This document shows positions 40,386-49,374 of a DNA stretch of 64,000 nt, piece by piece. Position 1 is the first letter of the stretch. The number at the start of each line of letters is the position of its first letter. Below the pieces are notes generated by a model. That model was not told the DNA's origin, did no database searches, and saw only the letters and a list, made by a program, of their open reading frames with translations. The position numbers were made by a program, and so were the translations under genes. This stretch comes from Gammaproteobacteria bacterium (lineage in GTDB: Bacteria; Pseudomonadota; Gammaproteobacteria; Xanthomonadales; SZUA-36): the NCBI GenBank assembly GCA_021772915.1, contig JAJFLB010000055.1, positions 1 through 64,000 of the forward strand, written 5' to 3'.

Positions 40386-42410
40386 CTATCGTCTTCGGGG
40401 TGACCGACGACGCTTCGCGCGGCCGGCTGGGCCGGCGGTCAATGAGCCTTTTTTCGGTATTGGTTTGCTCAACACCGAGAATAAATTGGGAAAAGCATCC
40501 TTTTTGTTGGGAAATGCCATGGCATCCACAAAGTATTCCTGAAATCCGGGTTCAACCGCGGTCTCAATCTTTTCAATACGACGCACGATTGTCTCGATTT
40601 CGCGTCGGGCAGCCACATTCAACAGGGCAATCCTGGCACCCGTTCCCGCTGCATTTCCTGCCGAACCTACATTCTCCAGTTCACAATCAGGAATTAATCC
40701 CAGGACCATCGCGTACCTGGTGTCTATATGGTTGCCAAAGGCACCCGCCAGACGAATCCGGTCAACACTCAATACACCTGCGTTTTCCATCAACAATTTG
40801 ACGCCCGCATACAAGGCTGCCTTGGCCAACTGGATTTGTCGGACATCGAGTTGGGTCACTACTATTGGTCGCTCCCCAGGATGTAACACAAATGACCAGC
40901 TGCGACCTGCCTTGACCAGACCCTTGGATTGGCTTGCCAGTGACTCGTCGATGACACCGTCTTCGGTGATTACACCACACAGGTACATCTCGGCCACCGC
41001 CTCAATAATGCCGGAACCGCAGATACCGGTAACCCCAAATGCCTCGACCTCGCCGTCAAATCCGGGTTCATTTGACCAGAGTGCGGAACCGATAACGCTA
41101 AAACGCACTTCAAGTGTTTCCGGGTCGATACGTACCCGCTCGATCGCCCCCGGGGCAGCACGCTGGCCACAACTGATCTGCGCACCTTCAAATGCCGGGC
41201 CGGTCGGGCTTGAGCAGGCCCATAGCCGGTCACGGTTTCCGAGTACGATCTCGGCGTTGGTGCCTATGTCGATGAGCAGTGAGGTCGACTCGAACAAATG
41301 GGGTTCTTCAGCCAATATCATGGCTGCGGCATCAGCCCCTACGTGACCTGCAATGCAAGGCAATACATATACGGCGGCGCCGGGGTTGATATTCAGGTCA
41401 AGCGACCTGGCATCCAGGTTCAAAGCCGCGTCGGTCGTCAGCGCAAAGGGCGCAGTCCCGAGCTCGACGGGACTTAAACCAAGAAACAGATGGTGCATGA
41501 TCGGGTTACCCGCAATGCTCACTTGCAGCACATCCGCTGGTTCTATGCCGTTGTTACCTGTGACCTCAGCAATAAGATCGTTAATGCCGTGGCGAACGGC
41601 AATGGTCAATTCTTCCGCCCCCCCCGGGTGCATCATGACGTAGGACACGCGACTCATCAGATCTTCGCCAAAGCGTATCTGTGGATTCATCCCGCCACTG
41701 GTCGCCAGTACCTCGCCGGATGTGAGCTTACACAGATGAACAGCGATGGTCGTTGACCCTATGTCGATTGCCAGACCGTAGACGTCGGCTTTGAACCCCG
41801 GCCAGATAGCGATAATCCGTGCTTGATCAAGTACGGCGACCGTGACCCGCCACTGGCCCTGGCGCAAAGCAGCTTGTAGCCCTGGCAACACCACCGGGGC
41901 ACAAGTAAGACTGTCCAATGACCAGGCGCTGTTCAAAGCCTCAAGCATCCGTTGCAGGTCACCGCTCGGTGCCGCCAAATCGGCTTCCTGAACCTCCACA
42001 TAATAAAGATGTACGGCCGTGTCGAGGACGATATCCCGGTGCTCGGCCTGTTTGCGTACCAGTTGGCGGTGCATCTGGCTTTCAGGTGGCACATCAATTA
42101 CCAGATCACCCTGAATCAATGCCTGGCAACTTAGCCGGTAGTTATTTCCCAATGGTTCGTGTTGCGCTTCATACTGCTTTTCAACATCAGTCACCGGGGA
42201 AAGATGCTCTACTCTTGAAGTAATCGCGTGTTTGGCGAAGGTGCCCTCGGTACAAATGACCTGGCAACGACCACACAGGCCACGGCCACCACAAACCGAA
42301 TCGATATCGACCCCCAGGCCACGCGCCGCATCCAGCACGCTTGTGCCATGGGTAAAGGATCCCCTCAAACCGGAAGGTGTAAATACAATTTTTGCAGTAT
42401 TTGCGCTCAA
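40386..42410 (-). CDS. RACo-like corrinoid activation protein (2Fe-2S ferredoxin plus ASKHA/DUF4445 domain), 674 aa
   Basis: The N-terminal plant-type [2Fe-2S] ferredoxin motif is SVCGGRGLCGRCQV, with a later Cys in LSCQALI. The large C-terminal ASKHA ATPase-type domain (DUF4445) shows LAIDIGSTTIAVHL, LLIDIGTNAEIVLGNRD, ACSSPTGPAFEGAQ and LAGAFGNHID. Such proteins use ATP to reduce inactive Co(II) corrinoid proteins during methyl transfer. The C-terminus ends in an Arg-rich tail (AKRRRSPRRR). The start appears to be a TTG at 42410. It follows, 26 bases downstream, a damaged methyltetrahydrofolate:corrinoid methyltransferase gene. No corrinoid protein or primary methyltransferase lies in the window. 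Confidence 0.85.
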   Translation of the reverse strand: MSANTAKIVFTPSGLRGSFTHGTSVLDAARGLGVDIDSVCGGRGLCGRCQVICTEGTFAKHAITSRVEHLSPVTDVEKQYEAQHEPLGNNYRLSCQALIQGDLVIDVPPESQMHRQLVRKQAEHRDIVLDTAVHLYYVEVQEADLAAPSGDLQRMLEALNSAWSLDSLTCAPVVLPGLQAALRQGQWRVTVAVLDQARIIAIWPGFKADVYGLAIDIGSTTIAVHLCKLTSGEVLATSGGMNPQIRFGEDLMSRVSYVMMHPGGAEELTIAVRHGINDLIAEVTGNNGIEPADVLQVSIAGNPIMHHLFLGLSPVELGTAPFALTTDAALNLDARSLDLNINPGAAVYVLPCIAGHVGADAAAMILAEEPHLFESTSLLIDIGTNAEIVLGNRDRLWACSSPTGPAFEGAQISCGQRAAPGAIERVRIDPETLEVRFSVIGSALWSNEPGFDGEVEAFGVTGICGSGIIEAVAEMYLCGVITEDGVIDESLASQSKGLVKAGRSWSFVLHPGERPIVVTQLDVRQIQLAKAALYAGVKLLMENAGVLSVDRIRLAGAFGNHIDTRYAMVLGLIPDCELENVGSAGNAAGTGARIALLNVAARREIETIVRRIEKIETAVEPGFQEYFVDAMAFPNKKDAFPNLFSVLSKPIPKKGSLTAGPAGRAKRRRSPRRR

Positions 42411-42436
42411 TCGTTGTCGCTTCTTGTACCGGCTGT

Positions 42437-42916
42437 TCAGACCGAGCGGCGGCGGCGTTTGCGGTCACCGCGTCCTGCGACTGCACTCGTTGACTGGCGA
42501 TACTTGCTAATCCAGTTGGAACAGTTCGCGTCATGCCCAAGCATAACGTCCGCACCTTGAACCGAATTAACCAGTGCTTTGCCCTGGTAAACCGCCAAAC
42601 CCGCCTCCAGGGCTTCCACCACGGATGAATCGATGGACAAGGGAACGTCCGTCACGGACTGCACCAGCTTGACCGCGCTGGCCAGGATTGCCGACTCGTC
42701 AGCAAGCGGAATTCCGGCATTGACATCCAGCATATGCGCACCCGCAGCCACCTGGGCAAGCGCATCGGCCTCCACGCGGCTGAAGTCACCTTGCGCCATC
42801 TCAGCCGCAAGCACTTTTCTACCCGTCGGGTTAATGCGCTCCCCGATGACGATAAATGGGCGCGCGAAACCGATGCGTACTTCGCTGTTGGTTGAACTGA
42901 CGATGGTTTCTGTCAT
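42437..42916 (-). pseudogene. Methyltetrahydrofolate:corrinoid methyltransferase with internal deletion, 159 aa
   Basis: The first 120 residues are the start of a pterin-binding TIM barrel: FIVIGERINPTGRK, GAHMLDVNAGIPLADE and PLSIDSSVVEALEAGL, then ALVNSV. At that point a normal enzyme continues for about 180 more residues. Here the frame goes straight to ADVMLGHDANCSNWISKYR and an Arg-rich end (GRGDRKRRRRSV), which looks like the native C-terminus of proteobacterial members. The gene therefore seems to have lost its middle in frame, including much of the barrel, and is unlikely to be catalytic as it stands. The family is about 280-350 residues. A complete RACo-like activase gene follows directly. 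Confidence 0.65.
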
Positions 42917-43057
42917 GGTTTTTCCAGCTTGGTGACGACCTCCTGAACCTTCAGAAAACCGTGTACAGACCGTGCCAGCAATTATATGGCGGCGCTGTTA
43001 AGACACAAGCCATCTTTTTCCGCATATTGCAGCAGCTTGCTTTAAAATCTGTTCATT

Positions 43058-44083
43058 ATGATCGTACTTGGAATTGAGACATCCTGTGACGAAACCGGTG
43101 TTGCGCTGTATGACAGCGATACCGGATTACGCGCGCACAAGTTGTTTAGCCAGGTTGAACTGCACGCGGAATATGGCGGTGTTGTACCCGAAATAGCGTC
43201 CCGCGATCACGTCCGCAAGTTATTGCCGCTGATCAATCAATGTCTCTCCTCAGCCGGTCTGGAACGCACTGATATTGAAGCAGTGGCCTACACCGCAGGC
43301 CCCGGCTTGATTGGCGCCTTACTGGTCGGTACCGCTACCGGTCGCAGTATCGCCATGGCGCTGGGGCGTCCTGCGATCGCCGTCCACCACATGGAAGGTC
43401 ATTTGCTGGCACCCATGCTCGAGGCCGACCCACCAATAGTTCCGTTCGTGGCCTTGCTGGTTTCCGGCGGCCACACGATGTTGGTCGAAGTTCGCAAAAT
43501 TGGCAGCTACCGGATCCTGGGAGAGACCCTGGACGATGCCGCCGGTGAGGCGTTTGATAAAACCGCCAAATTGCTGGGCCTGGGTTACCCCGGTGGCCCG
43601 GCACTGGCGAAACTGGCAGAGCACGGCAATGCAGAACGATTTCCATTTCCCCGCCCGATGACCGACCGGCCTGGACTGGAGTTCAGTTTCAGTGGTCTGA
43701 AAACCCATACCCGTAATCTCTGGCTCAACAGTGATAAGGATCCTACGACGCAGGCGGATATTGCGGCCGGCTTCCAGCTGGCCGTGGTGGCGACATTGAC
43801 CATCAAGTGCCGGCGTGCGATGCAACAAACCCGGGCGCAACAATTGGTGGTGGCCGGGGGAGTCGGAGCTAACCGGTCCTTGCGCCAGGGATTACTGTCC
43901 GAAGGCAAAAAGCGTAGCTGGAAAGTTTCCTTTCCCCGCGAGGAGTTTTGCACCGACAATGGGGCCATGATCGCCCTGGCGGGTTGCCAGCGGTTATTGG
44001 CCGGCCAGTGCACCGACACACGTCTGCAAGCTTACGCTCGCTGGCCGCTGGATCAGTTACCACCACTGGAAACCGTTAATTAG
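43058..44083 (+). CDS. tsaD: tRNA N6-threonylcarbamoyladenosine transferase TsaD
   Basis: Catalyses the last step of t6A37 formation in ANN-decoding tRNAs, together with TsaB, TsaE and TsaC. The 341-residue length is standard. Motifs: [14 protein letters not shown] at the start, the metal-binding [10 protein letters not shown] (two His), LLVSGGHT, and [11 protein letters not shown]. It heads a rightward unit with folB and folK, divergent from the damaged methyltransferase gene. The gap upstream (42917-43057) must hold its promoter. tsaC is encoded at the right end of the window. Confidence 0.97.
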   Translation: MIVLGIETSCDETGVALYDSDTGLRAHKLFSQVELHAEYGGVVPEIASRDHVRKLLPLINQCLSSAGLERTDIEAVAYTAGPGLIGALLVGTATGRSIAMALGRPAIAVHHMEGHLLAPMLEADPPIVPFVALLVSGGHTMLVEVRKIGSYRILGETLDDAAGEAFDKTAKLLGLGYPGGPALAKLAEHGNAERFPFPRPMTDRPGLEFSFSGLKTHTRNLWLNSDKDPTTQADIAAGFQLAVVATLTIKCRRAMQQTRAQQLVVAGGVGANRSLRQGLLSEGKKRSWKVSFPREEFCTDNGAMIALAGCQRLLAGQCTDTRLQAYARWPLDQLPPLETVN

Positions 44084-44116
44084 AGCTTATAAACAAGCCC
44101 CGACAAAGGAAGACAA

Positions 44117-44476
44117 ATGGACCAGGTATTTATTGAAGACTTGCGCATTCAGACGATCATCGGTGTGTTTGATTGGGAACGCGAAATTACCCAAACCATC
44201 AGCATTGATTTACGCATGGCTTTTTCAATAAGCAAAGCGGCCGCCAGCGATGCCATAGCGGATACACTGGATTACAAGTCGGTTTCAAAACGCCTGATAC
44301 AGTTCGTGGAATCCAGTGAGTATCAACTCGTGGAAGCACTCGCCGAACACTGCGCCCGTATCGTGCTGGATGAATTCCCGGTTAACTGGCTGCGCTTGAA
44401 ACTGAGCAAACCGGGTGCGGTGCGCGGGTCCAGCGCCGTCGGCGTCATCATCGAACGTGGGAATGCCCACTCATGA
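44117..44476 (+). CDS. folB: Dihydroneopterin aldolase FolB
   Basis: A 119-residue member of the FolB family, acting in folate synthesis by cleaving or epimerising dihydroneopterin. The typical start DQVFIEDLRIQTIIGVFDWERE has the conserved Glu in the active site, and LVEALAEHCARIVL carries the conserved glutamate and helix. An AAAGGAAGA ribosome site precedes the ATG. It overlaps folK by four bases, so the two pterin enzymes are made together. Confidence 0.95.
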   Translation: MDQVFIEDLRIQTIIGVFDWEREITQTISIDLRMAFSISKAAASDAIADTLDYKSVSKRLIQFVESSEYQLVEALAEHCARIVLDEFPVNWLRLKLSKPGAVRGSSAVGVIIERGNAHS

Positions 44477-44952
44477 GTACGGCCTGGCTTGGACTGGGCT
44501 CTAATATCAACGCCGAAAACAATATCGGGGCGGCCTGCAGGGAACTGCAGGAAAAGTTTGGAGATGTTTGTTTCTCGCCCTCCTATAGCAGCAAATCCGT
44601 CGGCTTTGACGGTGATGATTTTATTAATCTTGTTGCCCGTATTGACACCACACACGGTCCACTTGAACTGCGTCAATACCTGCGTGATCTTGAAGATCGT
44701 TACGGCCGTAACCGTGACACACCAAAATTTTCCGACCGTTCACTGGATATAGATATCCTGCTGTATGACGACCTGATCCTGAGCTCTCCGTTATTGGAAA
44801 TTCCCCGCGCCGAAGTGCTTAAATTTGCTCATGTGCTCAAGCCACTGGCAGATCTGGAACCCGATCTTATCCACCCCACGCAACGACGGCGTATGGCCGA
44901 TATCTGGGCGTCCTCCGAACTGGATGGCAGCAGTTTGCGATTGCTTGGGTAG
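44473..44952 (+). CDS. folK: 2-Amino-4-hydroxy-6-hydroxymethyldihydropteridine pyrophosphokinase FolK
   Basis: A 159-residue HPPK that transfers pyrophosphate from ATP to hydroxymethyldihydropterin. It shows the start AWLGLGSNINAENNI, the signature around RYGRNRDTPKFSDRSLDIDI and LLYDDLIL, and LEIPRAEVLK. It is coupled to folB by an ATGA overlap and converges on the pteridine reductase gene, only 4 bases away. Confidence 0.95.
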   Translation: MSTAWLGLGSNINAENNIGAACRELQEKFGDVCFSPSYSSKSVGFDGDDFINLVARIDTTHGPLELRQYLRDLEDRYGRNRDTPKFSDRSLDIDILLYDDLILSSPLLEIPRAEVLKFAHVLKPLADLEPDLIHPTQRRRMADIWASSELDGSSLRLLG

Positions 44953-44956
44953 CCCC

Positions 44957-45691
44957 TCACATATTCAGACTGCGGCCACCGTCAACCGCCAAAATCTGGC
45001 CAGTGATATAAGGCGAATCAAGACCCAGGAATGCAACCGCCGAGGCAATATCCCGTGGCTCGCCGGTTCTGCCCAACACGATTTTCTTGAGAATATTTTC
45101 CTGCTCCCCGGCAGAATTGTGGTCCTCAGGCCATAAGATGGCGCCGGGGGCGACTCCGTTAACACGGACTTGCGGCCCGAGATCCCTGGCCAGCGCCAGT
45201 GTCATTGTGTGCAGACCGGCTTTGGCCATGCAATACACCGCGTGATCCCGCATTGGCCTCAGCGCATGCACGTCCAGCAGGTTGACCACACTGCCCCCGG
45301 CGGCTATTAGTTCAGGTAACAGAGACTGGGTCAGAAAATAGGGACCGCGAAGATTGCTGCCCATTAACTCATCCCATTGTTGCTGCGTTGTGGTACCAAC
45401 AGCGGTGGGAAAAAAACGCGCGGCATTGTTAACCAATAGACTCAACCTGGGGGTGATGGCCCTGACTGTCCCGGCCAAACGCTCTATCGCGTCGACATCA
45501 CCCAGGTCCGCCGCCACGGTGAACGCACTGCCTGAGCGTTGCGCATTAAGAGATACTTCAAGTTCATTAGCAGCATCGCTGCTGTGATGGTGGTGCAGGA
45601 TTACACTGCAACCTCGTTGGTGCAATGCCTTGGCAATACTTGCGCCAATACGACGTGCCGCCCCGGTAACAAGTACGTAATCAGCGGCCAT
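44957..45691 (-). CDS. Pteridine reductase-type short-chain dehydrogenase
   Basis: An SDR with the NADP-binding glycine motif VTGAARRIGASIA, the NNAA motif, and a YCMAKAG sequence at the Tyr-x-x-x-Lys catalytic position. The segment APGAILWPEDH is characteristic of bacterial pteridine reductases (FolM/PTR1-like), which reduce dihydropterins or dihydrofolate. Its location beside folB and folK supports this. The ATG at 45691 begins the SDR fold; an in-frame GTG at 45742 would add 17 residues without fold features. Confidence 0.85.
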   Translation of the reverse strand: MAADYVLVTGAARRIGASIAKALHQRGCSVILHHHHSSDAANELEVSLNAQRSGSAFTVAADLGDVDAIERLAGTVRAITPRLSLLVNNAARFFPTAVGTTTQQQWDELMGSNLRGPYFLTQSLLPELIAAGGSVVNLLDVHALRPMRDHAVYCMAKAGLHTMTLALARDLGPQVRVNGVAPGAILWPEDHNSAGEQENILKKIVLGRTGEPRDIASAVAFLGLDSPYITGQILAVDGGRSLNM

Positions 45692-45761
45692 AGCGCACCA
45701 GCACTCCCGTAACCGGGCTTCTTCTGGACTTTGCTGTTTCACTCACTGAAACTACCTGCCT

Positions 45762-46958
45762 ATGTGCTCTTCAACGACCCACACCATCCTGCCCGAACCA
45801 CCTGCAGAGCTCAAGCAATCGAGCGACGAACTGACACGGGTGATCAGCAAGAAGATCGCCCGCGATGGTCCAATTCCTTTTTCAGAATATATCGAAATGG
45901 CCCTGTATGAACCCGGCTTGGGTTACTACAGCGCTGGCTTGAGAAAATTTGGCGGGGATGGGGATTTCGTAACCGCGCCGCAGTTGGGAGACGTTTTTGC
46001 ACGTTGTTTGGCCAAGCAGGTGACCCAGATAGGAGAACATTTGGGTGATTACGAAATCCTTGAAATCGGTGCCGGTACCGGCGTACTGGCTGCAGACTTG
46101 CTCAGAGCATTGCAAACGGACCAACCACCGACACGCTACCGCATACTTGAACGCAGCGCCTATTTGCGGCAGATACAAAAAGAAACGCTGACAGAAATGG
46201 TGCCCCAGTGGATGGATAAAATCAGCTGGCTGGACACACCACCCCAGGCGGCTTGGCAAGGTGTTTTGTTGGCCAATGAGGTTGCGGATGCACTGGTCGT
46301 TGAAAGATTTTGTGTCACAGCAGACGGCATCAGCCGTTTGTGTGTTGGCCATGATGAAACGGGCTTCAGTTGGCACAAAGGCGTTTGTGACGCCGCCATG
46401 ACGGAGCGTATACAGAGCGTCATTGCGAATTCCGAACAGACGCTGCCAACAGGGTACTGCTCTGAGATAAACATACTGCTACCTGCCTGGCTGCAGGCCG
46501 TTACTGCCAGTCTGAAAACAGGCCTGGCCCTGTTTATCGACTACGGCTATCCACGCCATGAGTACTACCTGCCCCAACGCCACGACGGCACCATGATCTG
46601 TCATTACCGCCATCGCGCCCATGACGACCCGTTCCTGTGGCCGGGTTTGACAGACATCAGCGCATCGGTGGATTTCACCGCACTGGCTGAAGCGGCTGGT
46701 CAATGTGGTCTTGAGGTCAGCGGTTATACCAGCCAGGCCATGTTTTTGCTGGCCAATGGTCTGGAAGATATTATTGCGGGTTTCCAGTCACTGGAAGAAA
46801 AAGAGCGGGTCCTGATGAATAGCCAGGTGCGCAGACTGACCCTGCCGGGCGAAATGGGTGAACGCTTCCAGGTGATGGCCCTTAGCCGGGGTCTTAGCGA
46901 AGATTTTTGTGAGGGTTTGGACGGGTTTTCCTTGGCTGACCTGCGCTACCGGTTGTAA
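45762..46958 (+). CDS. MidA/NDUFAF7-family SAM-dependent methyltransferase, 398 aa
   Basis: The protein shows the family hallmarks: PIPFSEYIEMALYEPGLGYYS near the N-terminus (described by its ends at about 37-57), GDFVTAPQLGDVFARCLA, the SAM motif ILEIGAGTGVLAADLL, LLANEVADALVVERF, and LFIDYGYPRHEYY. In mitochondria the homologue methylates an arginine of a complex I subunit. Bacterial members are widespread with an unproven substrate. It is divergent from the pteridine reductase gene. The 229 bases after it hold nothing I can name. Confidence 0.88.
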   Translation: MCSSTTHTILPEPPAELKQSSDELTRVISKKIARDGPIPFSEYIEMALYEPGLGYYSAGLRKFGGDGDFVTAPQLGDVFARCLAKQVTQIGEHLGDYEILEIGAGTGVLAADLLRALQTDQPPTRYRILERSAYLRQIQKETLTEMVPQWMDKISWLDTPPQAAWQGVLLANEVADALVVERFCVTADGISRLCVGHDETGFSWHKGVCDAAMTERIQSVIANSEQTLPTGYCSEINILLPAWLQAVTASLKTGLALFIDYGYPRHEYYLPQRHDGTMICHYRHRAHDDPFLWPGLTDISASVDFTALAEAAGQCGLEVSGYTSQAMFLLANGLEDIIAGFQSLEEKERVLMNSQVRRLTLPGEMGERFQVMALSRGLSEDFCEGLDGFSLADLRYRL

Positions 46959-47187
46959 TCGTTCCCCAGGCCAGTGCGGCGTATCATAATCACAATGCAC
47001 CTATCCTGCGACGTTCAATACTTTTGGAGTTGCGGCAATATAGTGTTTATAGGTCCTCGCATAGACTCCCCCTATGTCAACCTGAGTATTACTGTCTGAT
47101 CACAGAGCGGGTTTGACCGTGGACTAACATCCTCGTATTCACGTGCTGGTTAACGCGGTTCAGTTAAGGACGGGGGCGCGTCTATGT

Positions 47188-48426
47188 CTATACTCCAGCG
47201 AGCGCAGAAATTGCCCGGATGCGTTCCTGCCGTAGACGTTCACCCACTTGTGGTCCACCAAGGCCTTCCAGATCGAGATCCCTGGCCTTTATCTTGACCG
47301 CGACCTCGTAGGCTCGCTGCAAATGCTCGCCTTGTTGATAATCGCAATTCTCCTGGCCTTGCCGACCACGGTAATCGGCCGCACATGCGGCAATAAAATC
47401 TGGCAATATTTTCGGTTGTCGAAAAACATCCAGGTTTTCCAGCAAGCGGAGTATCGTTGCGGGTCTGGCAGAAAGAACACGGTGGCAGACAAGATGTTGT
47501 GCACAGACTTTGCGTGCCAGGTCGTGGATGGACTTTGGCACGCGAAAACGATGACATAAAGCATCCACCAACGGAACGCCGGCGGCCTCATGGCCTTTAT
47601 GCGAGGGCCACTGTGATTGAGGTGTAATGCCCTTGCCCAGGTCATGAAGCAGTACGGCAAAGACCACTGCGACGGAGCCATTACCTGCGGCAGCCTCATC
47701 CAGCGCCATCAGCAGGTGTATACCCGTATCGACTTCGGGATGGTATTTCTTTGGCTGCGGCACACCAAACAATGCATCAACTTCCGGCATCAGGGCTTCC
47801 AGTGCCCCACTCAAACGCAACACGCTGACAAATTCAGAGGGCGTGTCGGTCGCCATGGCGGCCTCGATTTCACGCCAGACCCGTTCGGCCACCAGGTGTT
47901 GAAGTTCGCCGGATTGAGTAATTTCCTGCATCAACAGCATGGTGGACTCATGCACCTGGAAACCCAGCCCGGCAAAACGAGCGGCAAACCGGGCGACCCG
48001 CAAAACTCTTAGCGGATCCTCCACGAAAGCGCTTGAGACGTGCCGCAGGATTTTGTTGCCAATGTCCCGTTGCCCCCCAAACGGGTCAATCAGATCCCCG
48101 TTCTCATCCCGGGCAATGGCATTGACGGTCAGGTCCCGGCGTTGCAGGTCTTCCTCCAGTGTGACACCAGGATGAAAGTCGACATTAAAACCGTGGTATC
48201 CATGACCCTGCTTTTTCTCGGTGCGGGCCAGTGCATATTCTTCGCCGGTTTTGGGGTGCAGAAAAACCGGGAAAGATGCGCCCACCTGATTGTAACCATT
48301 GGCCAGCATTTCATCGGCGGTGCCACCAACCACGACCCAGTCGCGTGCGTTGGGCTGCAGACCCAGCAGGGAATCTCTGACTGCACCGCCAACCAGGTAG
48401 GTTTTAGCCTGCATATTGCTCGGCAT
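47188..48426 (-). CDS. cca: CCA-adding tRNA nucleotidyltransferase with HD domain
   Basis: Adds or repairs the 3' CCA of tRNAs. The N-terminal nucleotidyltransferase signature is YLVGGAVRDSLLG with ARDWVVVG after it. RRDLTVNAIARDENGDLIDP and GGQRDI follow. A C-terminal HD phosphohydrolase domain with LLHDLGKG gives the E. coli-type bifunctional length (412). The ATG at 48426 overlaps the stop of the upstream gene (TGATG), so translation is coupled. Confidence 0.95.
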   Translation of the reverse strand: MPSNMQAKTYLVGGAVRDSLLGLQPNARDWVVVGGTADEMLANGYNQVGASFPVFLHPKTGEEYALARTEKKQGHGYHGFNVDFHPGVTLEEDLQRRDLTVNAIARDENGDLIDPFGGQRDIGNKILRHVSSAFVEDPLRVLRVARFAARFAGLGFQVHESTMLLMQEITQSGELQHLVAERVWREIEAAMATDTPSEFVSVLRLSGALEALMPEVDALFGVPQPKKYHPEVDTGIHLLMALDEAAAGNGSVAVVFAVLLHDLGKGITPQSQWPSHKGHEAAGVPLVDALCHRFRVPKSIHDLARKVCAQHLVCHRVLSARPATILRLLENLDVFRQPKILPDFIAACAADYRGRQGQENCDYQQGEHLQRAYEVAVKIKARDLDLEGLGGPQVGERLRQERIRAISALAGV

Positions 48427-49364
48427 CAACGACGAGAACGCCGCCGGAAGGACTGCAGGCGGTGTTGATGGAGCGACCCGGTCAGGTAATCGGGTACCAC
48501 ACTGTCAATCGGCCGTGGATCGATACCAAAATAGTCAAACCCGTTGTTGTCAGTGGTGTTGTCGGTTTGCAGGGACTGATAGTTATCCCAGGAAAAGGGC
48601 TTTCCGGGAACCAGGCCCATCACCACAGCCATGGTTGCTGACAACGGTGCGGGCAAACCGACAATCTTACGCCGCTGACCCATGTTTTTTGCCGTCCATT
48701 CCACCAGCGCTTTGAGTGTGAAGCTTTGCGGGCCGGCCAGTGTGAAACTTTTTCCCCAGGTCAAAGGGTCATCCAATGCAGCGGCCATCGCCATTGCCAC
48801 ATCGACCGCAAAAACCGGTTGTAAACGGGCCTTGGGGCAGGCAAGTGGTAATACCGGTGTGAGACGCAACATCAACGCAAAGCGATTAAAGAACGCGTCA
48901 CCCTGACCAAAGATGACCGACGGCTGGAATAGGGTGACATTCAGGTCATCTGCCGCCTTCAACAGCGCCTCGGCCTCACCCTTGCTCCGCAGATAGTGGC
49001 TGCTGCCCTCACCGGCATTCAATGCACTGACATGGAGAATGCGTGTCACCCCGGTCTGCTGACTGGCCCGGATGATGGCATCTACCAACTCAACGTGAAC
49101 CTTGTGAAAACCCCTCCCTCCACGACCACTTTCGTTCAAAATTCCGGCCATACTAATAACCGCATCAGCGCCTGCAAACTGTGTCGCCAATTCATCAACG
49201 TCATAGACGTCTGCCTGCGCCAGCTGCACACCTGGCAGCAAATTCACGTTACCGTGCCGCACTGCGGCCCGGGTTAAAACCAGGCAAGAGTGTTTCTCGG
49301 CCACCAGGGTTTGCAACAGGTGACGGCCGAAAAAACCACTCGCACCTACCAATACAATTTTCAT
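48426..49364 (-). CDS. NDUFA9-type atypical SDR / NAD(P)-binding protein, 312 aa
   Basis: A Rossmann-fold protein with KIVLVGASGFFGRHLLQTL at the start and DADAVISMAGI-like and HVSALNA segments. This is the pattern of the complex I NDUFA9/YwnB-like extended atypical SDR group. The true start is the ATG at 49364 with AAGGAG before it; further upstream the frame runs into slt. It lies between slt and cca with short gaps. The function is probably quinone- or NAD-linked but is not established for bacterial members. Confidence 0.8.
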   Translation of the reverse strand: MKIVLVGASGFFGRHLLQTLVAEKHSCLVLTRAAVRHGNVNLLPGVQLAQADVYDVDELATQFAGADAVISMAGILNESGRGGRGFHKVHVELVDAIIRASQQTGVTRILHVSALNAGEGSSHYLRSKGEAEALLKAADDLNVTLFQPSVIFGQGDAFFNRFALMLRLTPVLPLACPKARLQPVFAVDVAMAMAAALDDPLTWGKSFTLAGPQSFTLKALVEWTAKNMGQRRKIVGLPAPLSATMAVVMGLVPGKPFSWDNYQSLQTDNTTDNNGFDYFGIDPRPIDSVVPDYLTGSLHQHRLQSFRRRSRR

Positions 49365-49374
49365 TAGTGCTCCT

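Noticed and set aside
43319-44019. Leftward frames of 100-174 codons opposite tsaD
   Set aside because: They are antisense shadows of a fully intact tsaD.
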